A stretch of 64,000 nucleotides of DNA from an uncultured Clostridia bacterium (lineage in GTDB: Bacteria; Bacillota; Clostridia; TANB77; CAG-508): assembly GCA_947632035.1 (NCBI GenBank), contig CANRNR010000008.1:1-64000 (forward strand), given 5' to 3'. The notes beneath the pieces were generated by a model that was given only the letters and a program-made list of their open reading frames with translations, had not been told where the DNA came from and did no database searches. The position numbers and the translations under genes are program-made. Numbering within the stretch: the first letter of the stretch is position 1; every line of letters begins with the position of its first letter. This document shows, piece after piece, positions 1 to 8,958 of the stretch.

Positions 1-199
1 ACATTTTATCATATTTTTGGTATTTCCTATATTTATTTTTATCATCTACTGTGTCATATCTATTTTAAACCTATAAAACTGTGATGATAATGGTAGATTT
101 TGGTACTCACTATTATAAATATGAGGAATATAAAAACTAAATATAGATGATATATGTTTGATAATTTATAAAATGGATAATAGAAAAACAAAATACAAA

Positions 200-393
200 A
201 ATAATTTACTCTGATGAAGAATCAATAACAGATTATGTGCAAATAGTTGAAGATGAAGAAATCAAAAAATGATAGAGTTCTTAATGAAACTGAAGAAACA
301 TTAGGTACTATAACAAAAGCATCTGGTATTGTTGGAATTTCAGATTCTTTTACAGCAATAAAAGAATTAATTGCAAGAAGATATGATGTATGA
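200..393 (+). pseudogene. Decayed ORF fragments, possibly phage-derived
   Basis: Two short reading frames follow each other: one ends at a TGA near 269, and a second, in another frame, runs from about 268 to the TGA at 391-393 (reads ...ETLGTITKASGIVGISDS...). Neither has a start with a ribosome site. The layout, peptide-like pieces in shifted frames beside another broken gene at 557-898, suggests a decayed gene, perhaps phage structural. The family is not recognised. Confidence 0.35.
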
Positions 394-429
394 CCAGATA
401 AGTATAGAAAAATATAAGAACTAGTTTAA

Positions 430-517
430 CGATTCATAAGAGACACGTGCGTCGGGACAGCTATGAGCCTTAAGACTCTGCTTGTAACATAACTTTTTAA
501 GCACAATAATTAAAATA
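430..517 (+). other. Possible 3' end of a lost IS200/IS605-type element or small RNA
   Basis: This stretch is richer in G and C than its surroundings and leads straight into a strong GC hairpin with a T run (518-543). The arrangement, a compact structured stretch followed by a CCCC...GGGG hairpin, resembles the 3' ends (tnpB end plus omega-RNA-like region) of IS200/IS605 elements in clostridia. No tnpB reading frame remains. An independent small RNA is equally possible. This is a resemblance only. Confidence 0.25.
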
Positions 518-543
518 CCCCAGGCTTAGCCGGGGGATTTTTA
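518..543 (+). terminator. Intrinsic terminator
   Basis: A CCCC/GGGG stem plus a GGC/GCC stem around a TTA loop is followed by a T-rich tail. Confidence 0.7.
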
Positions 544-556
544 TTAAACAAATTAT

Positions 557-898
557 ATGGAGAAAGACATGGAAATAGAATTAAAAAATGGATAAATAAT
601 AACTTTAGAAGTATCATCACCAATTTTAGAATATGTTAAAAAATATGAATTTGGACAAAAACAATTAAAAAAAGATGTACAAGGACAATTAGACAGTAAT
701 GGATATAATAGAAAAATGCGAGCAACTAACCATCTAATTTATTCTGCAATTGCATCTAATTATAGTTCAAATTTAACATATAGACAAGCGGTGAGACTTG
801 TGAAACTAGAAGATATAGAAAAAATATTGATTTTTATAGCTCAAAATGTACCAGGACTAGAAAATGTAAACAAAGGTCCAGCAAGTCTTAGAATGTAA
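557..898 (+). pseudogene. Interrupted small gene with an in-frame TAA at 593-595
   Basis: One frame reads from ATG 557 through a TAA at codon 13 and stays open to the stop at 896-898 (about 113 residues if the stop were sense). The part after the TAA (LEVSSPILEYVKKYEFGQ..., then a tail with TYRQAVRLVKLEDIEKI) looks like real protein. The break is a nonsense codon rather than a CGG shift. An internal ATG at 716 would give only 60 residues with no ribosome site. The family is not recognised; small phage or conjugative-element accessory proteins look similar. Confidence 0.5.
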
Positions 899-967
899 TA
901 AAAATTAAATCTACCATTGTAATATTTTGTAAAATATTGTAATATATTTACAGGAAGGGGGATAAAA

Positions 968-1888
968 ATGGAAGATAATAAAACTGATGTAAGCAAGAAG
1001 AAAAATTTTTTCGAAAGACCTGTTTTTTGGATTGTTTTGTTTGGAATAATTATAATTTGCCTTGCATTTAAAATGTCAGAAAATTATGAAAAAAATACAA
1101 TTTTAGGCAGTGCATTAGCTGGTAACTTAGATAATATACAAAATACAGAATCAGAAAATGCAGAAGCAAAAACAAATATAATTAATTCTGAAAATAAAAA
1201 TACAAACAATGCAGAGCCTACTTCAAGTAACAATACTGTAGAACAAAAAACAAAACAAAATAATTCAACAAGTAAACAAACATCTATAGAACAAACAACT
1301 ACAAAGAATAATTCTACAACAAACCAAAACAATAAACAACAGGATAACAATAATCAGACAGAAAACAAAGTAACAACACAAAGCAATACTCAAAACAATA
1401 ATGAAGATAAGAAGCAACCAACAGCACAAACACAAAAAGAAGATACTAGTAGTACAGTAACTTTAGGAGAAAAAAATGCATTATCAAAAGCAAAAAGTTA
1501 TTTGAGCATAATGGCTTTTTCAAAAAATGGATTAAAAGAACAACTAAAATATGATGGTTTCACAGATAAGGAATCAAGTTATGCTATAAATCAGTGTGGA
1601 GCAGATTGGAAAGAGCAGTCTTTGAAAAAAGCCAAAGAATATTTAAGAGTAATGGCTTTTTCTAAAAAGGGACTTAAGGAACAATTAGAATACGATAAAT
1701 TTACAAGAGATGAAGCAACTTATGGTTCAAATAATTGTGGTGCAAACTGGAATGAGCAAGCAGCAAAAAAAGCAAAATCATATATGGACATAATGTCATT
1801 TTCAAAAAGTGGATTAATCGGACAACTAGAATATGACGGATTTAGCTCAAGTGAAGCGGAATATGGAGCAAAATCTGTAGGATACTAA
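968..1888 (+). CDS. Ltp-repeat (host cell surface-exposed lipoprotein family) membrane protein
   Basis: A 306-residue protein with a short cytosolic N-terminus, one hydrophobic segment (about residues 18-38), an Asn/Thr/Gln-rich low-complexity stalk (about 55-165) and three repeats of about 48 residues in the C-terminal half (ALSKAKSYLSIMAFS..., SLKKAKEYLRVMAFS..., AAKKAKSYMDIMSFS...; the last is shorter). The repeats match the Ltp family (PF07553), whose founder from Streptococcus thermophilus prophage TP-J34 blocks phage DNA injection. There is no lipobox cysteine, so the hydrophobic segment probably acts as an uncleaved anchor with the repeats outside. SD GGAAGGGGG lies just upstream at 951-961. 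It is monocistronic, between phage-like debris and sprT. A superinfection-exclusion role is inference; cell-wall binding is an alternative. Confidence 0.75.
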   Translation: MEDNKTDVSKKKNFFERPVFWIVLFGIIIICLAFKMSENYEKNTILGSALAGNLDNIQNTESENAEAKTNIINSENKNTNNAEPTSSNNTVEQKTKQNNSTSKQTSIEQTTTKNNSTTNQNNKQQDNNNQTENKVTTQSNTQNNNEDKKQPTAQTQKEDTSSTVTLGEKNALSKAKSYLSIMAFSKNGLKEQLKYDGFTDKESSYAINQCGADWKEQSLKKAKEYLRVMAFSKKGLKEQLEYDKFTRDEATYGSNNCGANWNEQAAKKAKSYMDIMSFSKSGLIGQLEYDGFSSSEAEYGAKSVGY

Positions 1889-1916
1889 AATTAATAATTG
1901 TTTTAAAATATAAAAT

Positions 1917-1946
1917 ACAAGCATCAGTAAAGATACTGGTGCTTGT
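1917..1946 (+). terminator. Terminator-like hairpin after the Ltp gene
   Basis: A 13-bp stem (ACAAGCATCAGTA pairing with TACTGGTGCTTGT, one G-T pair) lies 28 bp after the stop. The following T run is weak. Confidence 0.5.
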
Positions 1947-2136
1947 ATTATGCTTGAAAGGATTATGTCATATAAAAGTTTAATAGAAAACTATAACTTT
2001 ATTTATAGCTTTAAATTTATTGTCCGTTATTATAACATATAAAAATTTGATATCAATGATAAATAATATATATTTGATAATTAAAAATAAACATAGTATA
2101 ATTTGAGTAATAAAATAGGTGAAGGAAATAAAAAAC

Positions 2137-2766
2137 ATGAAAAATATAGAAAAAGAAATTTTTACACAAAAATTAAACAATTTATATACTCAAGTCCTAC
2201 AAGAACTAGCAAGCATAGGGATAGATATGAGAAATAAAGATGCAGTAGGAGATATAGACATAAAAATTTCTACTAGATCTACTAAAAGATATGGTTGCTG
2301 TAAACAGGAAAATCCAGATAAACAATATAAAGTTGTGGAAAAACTTGGAAGACGAAAGAGTATACGATATGAAAAATTTAAAACTCATCATATTGAAATT
2401 AGTAAATGGGTATTAGACTTAAATGATGAAATTATTAAAAATACAATTATCCATGAGCTAATTCATTGTATTCCATTTTGCAATAATCATGGTGAAGAAT
2501 TTAAAAAATATGCAAATTACATAAATAAAAAATTAGGTTATAATATTAAAGCAAGAGGAAATAAAAAAGAAGATTACGAAAAAAGCAATCTTACATATAT
2601 GGAAAATGAAAATTATTCATATAAAATTATTTGTGAAGGTTGTGGACAAGTTATATATAGGAAAAGGTTAAATACAAAATTACTTAAAAGGTATAGGTGC
2701 GGAAAATGTGGCGGAAAGCTAAAGTTATTGGAAGAAAATCACCAAGGAATAAAGAAAGAATTATAA
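2137..2766 (+). CDS. SprT-like zinc metalloprotease
   Basis: About 209 residues. The HELIH motif followed by a distal histidine in the CNNHGEEF segment is the SprT/Spartan metal site, and a C-terminal zinc ribbon (CEGCG ... CGKCG) is typical of SprT-like proteins. SprT-family enzymes are linked to DNA-protein crosslink processing; the role in bacteria is less clear. A longer frame begins at GTG 2119, but that codon overlaps the GTGAAGG ribosome site, so ATG 2137 (11 nt after AAGG) is preferred. Monocistronic, with its own terminator. Confidence 0.8.
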   Translation: MKNIEKEIFTQKLNNLYTQVLQELASIGIDMRNKDAVGDIDIKISTRSTKRYGCCKQENPDKQYKVVEKLGRRKSIRYEKFKTHHIEISKWVLDLNDEIIKNTIIHELIHCIPFCNNHGEEFKKYANYINKKLGYNIKARGNKKEDYEKSNLTYMENENYSYKIICEGCGQVIYRKRLNTKLLKRYRCGKCGGKLKLLEENHQGIKKEL

Positions 2767-2777
2767 ATAAAAAAGTT

Positions 2778-2824
2778 AAAAAATAGCAATGATAGAAAAA
2801 TAAATATATTCATTGCTATTTTTT
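2778..2824 (+). terminator. Intrinsic terminator after the SprT gene
   Basis: AAAAATAGCAATGA pairs with TCATTGCTATTTTT, followed by T6. Confidence 0.8.
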
Positions 2825-2968
2825 AGAAAGAAATTAGCGAAGACTAAAAAAATTAGCCAAGATTTATATGCTAAATATTTTATACATTATCTTATATATT
2901 AGCCATTTTATTATATATTAGCTACTATGCATTTATTATAGCAATCATATGATAGTTATAATAAATAT

Positions 2969-3101
2969 AGTTGAGAATAATCTTAATTTTAGAACATAAC
3001 AGAAATAAATAAAAATTTCAAAAACCATATAACAAGAATCAAATTAGATTAAGGAATTACCATAGAAGAGCAATTCCGGAGGAATATGATTATTCTCAAC
3101 T
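2969..3101. repeat. 133-bp intergenic element bounded by a 14-bp perfect inverted repeat
   Basis: AGTTGAGAATAATC (2969-2982) and its exact complement (3088-3101) bound a stretch with an internal hairpin (GGAATT...AATTCC near 3053-3077). The rest of the 2825-3506 gap is very A+T-rich; apart from the repeats at 3315-3440 I see no gene in it. The element could be a MITE-like relic or a structured RNA. No target duplication is evident. Confidence 0.45.
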
Positions 3102-3314
3102 TAACATAATTATAGCACTTTAAAATGTCGAATGTTGTAGAAACCTGTCTTTAATGTAAAAAAATGTAAAAAATCTTAAAATTATTGAGAAAAAATCATG
3201 GAAAATTTCCAAAAATAGGAAAAACACTTGCAAAATATAATAAGATGTTATATATTTATATCAGTTATTTTTAATATTCAATTTTTTTATTTAAAAATCT
3301 AAAGATTAATTAGC

Positions 3315-3440
3315 GAATTTAAAATCAAGTCAAAAAAATTAAGTAAAACAAATAATTTAAAATCAAGTCAAAAAACAATTTAAAATTAAGTTAACAAACA
3401 TTTAAAATTCAAGTTGAAAAAATGATTTAAAATCAAGTTT
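3315..3440. repeat. Degenerate short direct repeats upstream of comM
   Basis: About five imperfect copies of ATTTAAAATCAAGTCAAAAA (near 3317, 3354, 3377, 3400 and 3424) at 22-37 bp spacing. No palindrome and no spacer conservation, so not CRISPR. Function unknown; they lie about 70-190 bp before the comM ribosome site. Confidence 0.55.
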
Positions 3441-3506
3441 AAATAGCTAATCTAAAAATCAATTAACAATTCTAAAAAAATTCCAAAAATTAATTAAAAA
3501 TTGCAG

Positions 3507-3549
3507 AAAGGAGAGTATGATAATTTAAGTTTTTTTAAACATATCATAC
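3507..3549 (+). promoter_or_regulatory. Shine-Dalgarno plus hairpin that would bring it next to the comM start
   Basis: A strong SD, AAAGGAG (3507-3513), lies 46 nt before ATG 3560, too far for direct use. Between them is a hairpin: 3515-3522 pairs perfectly with 3542-3549, and 3524-3529 with 3534-3539 around a T-rich loop. Folded, it leaves about 11 unpaired nt between the SD and the ATG. No other SD lies near the ATG. T4 gene 25 is a known precedent for such an SD-hairpin-AUG arrangement. Confidence 0.6.
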
Positions 3550-3559
3550 AAAATAAAAA

Positions 3560-5097
3560 ATGTTATCAATTACAAAAAGTATAGCCTTACATGGATTAGA
3601 AGGCTTTTTAATCGATGTACAAGTTGATGTTTCTAGTGGTATGCCATCATGGGATATTGTGGGTTTACCTGATACCAGTATCAAAGAAGCAAAAGAAAGA
3701 GTTAGAACGGCAATTAAAAATTCGGGTTATGAACTTTTAAGCAGAAAAATAGTAGTAAATCTAGCACCTGCAAATGTAAAAAAAGAGGGTTCAATATATG
3801 ATTTGCCTATGGCAGTTGGCATTTTAAAAAGTTTGGATGTAATCTATGGAAAAGATTTAGGAGATACTATACTGATAGGTGAACTATCTTTAAATGGAAA
3901 TTTAAATCCGATAAATGGTGCACTTCCAATATGTATAGAGGCGAAAAAGCTTGGAATTAAAAAGGTGATTTTACCTAATGCAAATGCGAAGGAAGCTTCA
4001 ATTATAAAAGGAATAGAAATTTTAGGCGCATATGATTTAGAAGAAGTGGTGCATTACTTAAATGGAGATGTTAAAATAAAAAATACTACTACTGACTGGG
4101 AGCAATGCTTACGAGAGGGCAATAATTATTTGTTAGATTTTTCAGAAGTGAAAGGACAAGAGAGTGTAAAAAGAGCAATAGAGGTTGCAGCAGCTGGTAG
4201 CCATAATTGCCTATTAATAGGAAGTCCACGGCTCACGGCAAAACGATGCTTGCTAGAAGAATTCCATCAATTTTGCCGGATTTAAGCTTTGAAGAAGCTT
4301 TAGAGATAACTAAAATTCACAGTATTTCAGGCACATTAAAGCCTGATACACCGATAATTACGACAAGACCTTTTCGTTCTCCACATCATACAATTTCTGC
4401 CACTTCATTAGTTGGAGGTGGAATTATTCCAAAACCAGGCGAAATTAGCCTAGCACACTATGGTGTGTTATTCTTAGACGAACTTCCAGAATTTAATCAG
4501 CACACATTAGAAGTATTAAGAGGTCCATTAGAGGACAAATCTGTAACTATTAGTAGGCTTAATTCAAGCCTTACCTATCCTTGTGATTTTATGTTTGTAG
4601 CATCAATGAACCCATGCCCTTGTGGTTACTATGGTTCAAGTGATAAAGAATGTACTTGCACACCACAGGCAATTTCTAAGTATATGGGAAAAATAAGTGG
4701 TCCGCTTTTAGATAGAATAGATATTCAAATAGAAGTGAGCCAAGTGAAATATGAAAAATTAGGCAATGAAGAACTTCCAGAAACTTCTAGTCAAATAAAA
4801 GAACGTGTAAACAGGGCAAAACAAATACAGATAGAGCGCTACAAAAAAGAAAATATATATGCAAATTCAAGCTTAACGCCTAAACTGATTTCAAAATATT
4901 GCAAATTGGAGGAAGATAGTAAAGCTTTATTAGAAAAAGCTTTTAATAAATTAGGACTTAGTGCCAGAGCTTACGGTAGAATTTTAAAGGTAGCACGAAC
5001 AATTGCGGACTTAGAAGGAAGTGAGCAAATAAAAAAGGTTCATATAGCAGAAGCCATACAATATAGAAGTTTAGATAAGAAATACTGGAAAAATTGA
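3560..5097 (+). CDS. comM: ComM/YifB family Mg-chelatase-like AAA+ ATPase, needing two +1 shifts at CGG
   Basis: Family members are hexameric helicase-like ATPases; in Vibrio ComM drives branch migration during natural transformation. Order: N-terminal ChlI domain ([25 protein letters not shown]), AAA+ core with Walker B ([10 protein letters not shown]) and a Cys cluster (NPCPCGYYG...CTC), C-terminal [13 protein letters not shown]. The frame from 3560 meets CGG at 4229-4231; skipping C4229 gives GGC TCA and then an in-frame CGG at 4236-4238. Skipping C4236 restores the P-loop GSPGSGKTML and the frame to 5097. The result is 511 residues, the usual family length. Without both shifts the ATPase is lost: the first frame stops at 4283-4285. 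It is followed by dprA and yraN, a common clostridial grouping. If the shifts do not occur it is a pseudogene. Confidence 0.85.
4229..4238 (+). other. Two CGG +1 frameshift sites in the comM P-loop
   Basis: CCA-CGG-C at 4226-4232 and TCA-CGG-C at 4233-4239. In each, CGG is in the frame the ribosome is then using, and omitting its C yields GGC (Gly). The two glycines are the conserved ones of Walker A (G-S-P-G-S-G-K-T). Confidence 0.75.
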
Positions 5098-5250
5098 ATC
5101 TATAATAATATTTAATAATTACTGCATTTAGTAGCATATATCTTAAAAATATTAAAAATCTTTAAATAAAAGTTTAAAATTATTTATAATTATAAAAAAC
5201 GTAAAGAATATAAAATTTTAAATTATAAGAATCAGGAAGGACTGATAAAA

Positions 5251-6090
5251 ATAGAAATTATAAATCAAAATGATAAAAGATACCCTTTAAAATTACTTGA
5301 TGTGCAAGATGCACCAAAACAGCTTTATGTTGAAGGAAATTGCGATTTACTTTTGCAAGATTCTATTGCGATTGTAGGAACAAGGAATTTAACTGACTAT
5401 GGAAAAAGGTACGCTAGTATATTTGCCAAAAGAATAGCAAAAGAAGGAATAACAATTGTAAGTGGTATGGCAGTTGGAATTGATACTGTGGCACACATTT
5501 ATTCAATGAAGGAAAAAGGTAGAACTATTGCAGTTTTAGGAGGCGGATTTAACAATATATTTCCAAAGGAAAATATATATTTATATAAACAAATTATTGA
5601 AAATGGAGGTTGCATTGTATCCGAATATTCCCCAGATACGCCAGCATATAAGCAAAATTTTCCTAAAAGAAATAGAATTATTAGTGGATTAGCGATGGGT
5701 GTTTTGCTAGTAGAGGCAAGGTATAGAAGCGGAAGCACTATAACTGCAAGGTATGCTATAAAGCAAGGAAGGCAAGTCTTTTGCATACCTAATAAATTAG
5801 ATGAGCCAACAGGATATAGTGGCAATTATTTCATTAAAAATGGAGCAAATTTGGTTACTTGCCCAAAAGATATTTTAGATTTTTATAATATATGTGATGA
5901 TGACTTCATTAAAACAGCAAAGGAATATGAAGAAATCTATGAGTTAATCGGAATGCTTCCGATTTCAGCAGATGAATTATCAAAGCTTGCACATAAGCCT
6001 CTAGCAGAAATAGAAGAAGCTCTATGTATGCTAGAATTAGAAGGCTTAATTAAACATGTGGCAGGAAATAAATTTGTAAAAATAATGTAA
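5251..6090 (+). CDS. dprA: DNA-processing protein DprA/Smf, probable ATA start
   Basis: DprA binds single-stranded DNA and loads RecA during transformation. The Rossmann-like core is clear: IAIVGTRNLTDYGKRYA, IVSGMAVGIDTVAH, TIAVLGGG, FPKRNRIISGL, VEARYRSGS, followed by a C-terminal winged-helix domain (about 50 residues, ISADELSKLAHK). The conserved N-terminal stretch NDKRYPLKLLDVQDAPKQLYVEG continues upstream of the first standard start (GTG 5302, no SD) to ATA 5251, which lies 10 nt after AGGAAGG (5234-5240). I therefore take ATA 5251 as the likely start (279 residues); an in-frame CTG at 5242 is too near the SD. This is short, like DprA forms without the SAM domain. Confidence 0.85.
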   Translation: MEIINQNDKRYPLKLLDVQDAPKQLYVEGNCDLLLQDSIAIVGTRNLTDYGKRYASIFAKRIAKEGITIVSGMAVGIDTVAHIYSMKEKGRTIAVLGGGFNNIFPKENIYLYKQIIENGGCIVSEYSPDTPAYKQNFPKRNRIISGLAMGVLLVEARYRSGSTITARYAIKQGRQVFCIPNKLDEPTGYSGNYFIKNGANLVTCPKDILDFYNICDDDFIKTAKEYEEIYELIGMLPISADELSKLAHKPLAEIEEALCMLELEGLIKHVAGNKFVKIM

Positions 6091-6140
6091 AGAATGAGGT
6101 ATGATAGCTAGATAAGATAGAAAGAATAAAATTCATAAAA

Positions 6141-6231
6141 GTAATGAGAAAGAACGACAAATGATGTGTAAGTGAAATAGAAAAAAGTAACGAGAAATAA
6201 CAACATATGATGGGTAAGTGAAATAGAAAAA
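6141..6231 (+). repeat. Two tandem ~45-bp direct repeats
   Basis: Units 6141-6186 and 6187-6231 share GTAA-GAGAAA, ATGATG-GTAAGTGAAATAG and an A run, with a few differences. They lie between dprA and yraN. No function visible. Confidence 0.6.
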
Positions 6232-6261
6232 GTAACATTTATAAAGTAGAGGTAAAAAACA

Positions 6262-6615
6262 ATGTATGAAAGGCATGAAACTGGAAAGCAGGGAGAAGAC
6301 TTTGTGGCAGAATACCTAAGCAAACTAGGTTATAAAATAATTGATAGGAATTTTAAATGCAAGCAGGGCGAAATAGATATTATTGCAAAAGATAAAGAAG
6401 AATTTGTATTTATTGAAGTAAAGACAAGACAAAACTTTAATTATGGAAGGCCCATAGAAGCTGTAACAGAATATAAACAAAAACATATTTGGAATTCTAG
6501 TAAATATTATTTGTACTTGCATCATTTAGAAAATAGCTATGTTAGGTTTGATGTTGTAGAAGTATATAAAAGCAAAGAAGGATTTTGTGTAAATCATATT
6601 AAGCAAATAATGTAG
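6262..6615 (+). CDS. yraN: YraN/UPF0102 family nuclease-like protein
   Basis: 117 residues with the UPF0102 pattern: GKQGEDFVAEYLSKLGY, then GEIDIIAKD and FIEVKTR, the D...ExK residues of a PD-(D/E)XK nuclease fold, and RFDVVEV. It is probably a small restriction-like nuclease fold; the cellular role is not established. The start ATG 6262 follows GAGG (6250-6253). It comes third after comM and dprA, a gene order kept in many Firmicutes. Confidence 0.85.
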   Translation: MYERHETGKQGEDFVAEYLSKLGYKIIDRNFKCKQGEIDIIAKDKEEFVFIEVKTRQNFNYGRPIEAVTEYKQKHIWNSSKYYLYLHHLENSYVRFDVVEVYKSKEGFCVNHIKQIM

Positions 6616-6725
6616 TGCCACTATAAAAGTTATATTAAAACAAACTCGAATAAAAATAAACTATAATTACAGTAAATAAAGTTTTAAAATATTCTAAAAT
6701 AAAACTAAAACCAAAATAATAACAT

Positions 6726-6777
6726 AAAAAAACTCTTTTCATAAAATATAGTAAACTAAAAAGAAAGGAGTTTTTTT
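6726..6777 (+). promoter_or_regulatory. Hairpin whose 3' arm holds the SD of the muramidase gene
   Basis: AAAAAACTCTTTT (6726-6738) can pair, with G-T pairs, with GAAAGGAGTTTTTT (6763-6776). The 3' arm contains the only SD (AAAGGAG) for ATG 6781 and is followed by T's. It may be a terminator for yraN overlapping the next leader, or a structure that hides the SD. Confidence 0.4.
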
Positions 6778-6780
6778 AAC

Positions 6781-8052
6781 ATGTTCAAAAATGGAATAAA
6801 GAAATTAAGTGTATTTTTAATTTTATTTCTAATACTTTCATATGCTATGCCAACTATTATTTTTGCATTTGGACCATCTGATGATGTGATTTATCAAGGC
6901 ATTGATGTTAGTGGATATCAAGGCAACATTGATTTTGCAAAAGTAAAAAAAGCAGGAATAGATATTGTATATATGAAAACAAGTGAAGGACCTAACTATA
7001 TAGATAGCAAGTTTGAAAGGAATTATAAAGAAGCAAAAGCAAACGGACTAAAAGTAGGCTTTTATCATTATGTAACAGCAAGAACAGAAACTCAGGCAGT
7101 AAGAGAAGCAATTTTCTTTGTTTCTGTAATAGCAAACAAGGTGCCAGATTGCAGGCTTGCAATGGATTTTGAAAGTTTCGGCTCTTTAAGCAAAACAGAA
7201 ATAAATAAAATAGGTTTAACCTTCATGCGAAAAGTAGAAGAATTAACAGGTTTAGAAATGGTTTTATACAGCAATGCTTCTACTGCAAACAACACATGGA
7301 CAGGTGAAATTACTAAATATCCATTATGGGTTGCACAATATGGTGTAAGAGTTCCAGAAAACAATGGAAACTGGCAAACATGGGTAGGATGGCAATATAC
7401 AGATATGGGTGATGTGAGTGGGATTTCTAATTATGTAGATAGAAACCAATTTACAAAAGGAATATTGCTTTCTAATACTTCAGAAATTCCAAAACCAACT
7501 GAACCTATGCCAGATGATCCGGATAAGCCGGATGAACCAGATAAACCAAGCAATCCAGATACACCACAAAAAACTACTACAATTACAATAAAAAGAGGAG
7601 ACACTTTATCAGCTCTTGCAATTAAATATAATACAACAGTAGCAAAACTTGTAGAGCTAAATAATATTAAAAATCCAAACTTGATTTATGCTGGAAATAA
7701 GCTAATAGTACCAGTAAATAATAGTAGTCTTCCAATTGATACAGAAGTATATACGGTAAAAAGAGGAGATACGCTTTCAGAAATAGCTCAAAGATTTGAT
7801 ACAACAGTACAAAAAATAGCAAAAGACAATAACATTTCTAATGTAAACTTAATTTATCCGGGTCAAAAACTTATTATACCAATGCATTGTAGATATGATT
7901 GTGGACACAAGATTTATGAAGTATTACCAGGAGATACACTTTCAGAAATAGCTCAAATGTTTAATACTACAGTAGCAAGCATAGTTAAGCTAAATAAAAG
8001 TATTAAAAATCCAAATCTAATTTATCCTGGCCAAATGCTTAGAATCAGGTAA
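6781..8052 (+). CDS. Secreted GH25 muramidase with three LysM domains
   Basis: 423 residues. Signal peptide about 1-30 (basic start, hydrophobic core, cut near IIFAFG). GH25 domain about 37-230: [26 protein letters not shown], the acidic LAMDFES strand, and WQYTDMG. An Asp/Pro-rich linker (about 238-262) is followed by three LysM repeats (about 265-312, 321-368, 377-423), each with GDTLS and [13 protein letters not shown] segments. It cleaves the MurNAc-GlcNAc bond of peptidoglycan and is probably a wall-remodelling autolysin. Single gene, SD AAAGGAG. Confidence 0.9.
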   Translation: MFKNGIKKLSVFLILFLILSYAMPTIIFAFGPSDDVIYQGIDVSGYQGNIDFAKVKKAGIDIVYMKTSEGPNYIDSKFERNYKEAKANGLKVGFYHYVTARTETQAVREAIFFVSVIANKVPDCRLAMDFESFGSLSKTEINKIGLTFMRKVEELTGLEMVLYSNASTANNTWTGEITKYPLWVAQYGVRVPENNGNWQTWVGWQYTDMGDVSGISNYVDRNQFTKGILLSNTSEIPKPTEPMPDDPDKPDEPDKPSNPDTPQKTTTITIKRGDTLSALAIKYNTTVAKLVELNNIKNPNLIYAGNKLIVPVNNSSLPIDTEVYTVKRGDTLSEIAQRFDTTVQKIAKDNNISNVNLIYPGQKLIIPMHCRYDCGHKIYEVLPGDTLSEIAQMFNTTVASIVKLNKSIKNPNLIYPGQMLRIR

Positions 8053-8214
8053 ATACTAAAAATGAAATACCACGGCAAAGTAAAGTGCTTAAAATATTAG
8101 AACTAATAAAATGCTTAAAATCAGCCAAATGCTTAGAATTAGATAACTTATTGACACACAATTATGTACACTTTCATAAACTATATTATGATAAATTTAA
8201 GTTAGGAGGTACTT

Positions 8215-8958
8215 ATGAAAAAAGTATTAGAACTAAAAAATGTAAGCAAAAAGTACCAAGCAAAAAATGGGGAGATAGAAGCACTAACAAATATTAGCTT
8301 TGATGTAAACGAAGGAGAGTTTGTCAGCATTATTGGACCAAGCGGATGTGGAAAATCTACATTACTTTCAATAATTGCAGGCTTAGAACCAAAAACAGAA
8401 GGTGAAATAACAATAACAGGCGGACTAGGATATATGCTACAAAAAGATAGCCTTTTAGAATGGAGAAGCATCTATGACAATGTGATGTTCGGCTTGGAAA
8501 TCAGACGCAAAAAAACAAAAGAAAGTGAAGAGTATGTTATAGAATTATTGAAAAAATATGGACTGTATGAGTTTAAAGACAAATATCCAAATCAACTTTC
8601 CGGAGGAATGAGGCAAAGGGCGGCTTTGATTAGAACACTTGCTATCAACCCAAAAATTTTACTATTGGATGAAGCTTTTTCAGCATTGGATTATCAAACA
8701 AGAATTATGGTTACAAATGACATATTTCATATATTAAAAGAAGAAAATATCACGGCGTTAATTGTAACGCATGATATATCAGAAGCAATAAGTATGTCAG
8801 ACAGGATAATAGTTCTTACCAAAAGACCAGCAACTATAAAGAATATACACAAAATAGAGTTTGAAATGGAAAATAGAGATCCTCTAAATTGCAGAGAAAG
8901 CCCTAAATTTAGTAAATATTTTGACACCATTTGGAAGGAGCTGGATATACATGTATGA
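8215..8958 (+). CDS. ABC transporter ATP-binding protein, SsuB/TauB type
   Basis: 247 residues with Walker A (GPSGCGKST), signature LSGGMRQR, Walker B (ILLLDEAF), the following SALD D-loop and H-loop TH. The family is the nitrate/sulfonate/taurine importer ATPases. SD AGGAGGT before ATG 8215. It overlaps the permease start (8951) by 8 nt, so the two are translationally coupled. With the permease and the NMT1-like binding protein at 10126 it forms a SsuBCA-type importer. Substrate unknown: sulfonates, taurine or a pyrimidine thiamine precursor. Confidence 0.9.
   Translation: MKKVLELKNVSKKYQAKNGEIEALTNISFDVNEGEFVSIIGPSGCGKSTLLSIIAGLEPKTEGEITITGGLGYMLQKDSLLEWRSIYDNVMFGLEIRRKKTKESEEYVIELLKKYGLYEFKDKYPNQLSGGMRQRAALIRTLAINPKILLLDEAFSALDYQTRIMVTNDIFHILKEENITALIVTHDISEAISMSDRIIVLTKRPATIKNIHKIEFEMENRDPLNCRESPKFSKYFDTIWKELDIHV

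Noticed and set aside
3315..3440. CRISPR-like array
   Set aside because: Repeats are imperfect, spaced irregularly, with no spacers of constant length and no cas genes nearby.
4201..4260. comM as a plain pseudogene
   Set aside because: Both halves are otherwise intact and conserved, and two C skips restore the exact P-loop. Kept as possible only if the shifts fail.
8085..8297. Open frame between the muramidase and ABC genes
   Set aside because: It overlaps the ATPase gene in another frame, lacks an SD, and its sequence is low-complexity Lys/Leu.
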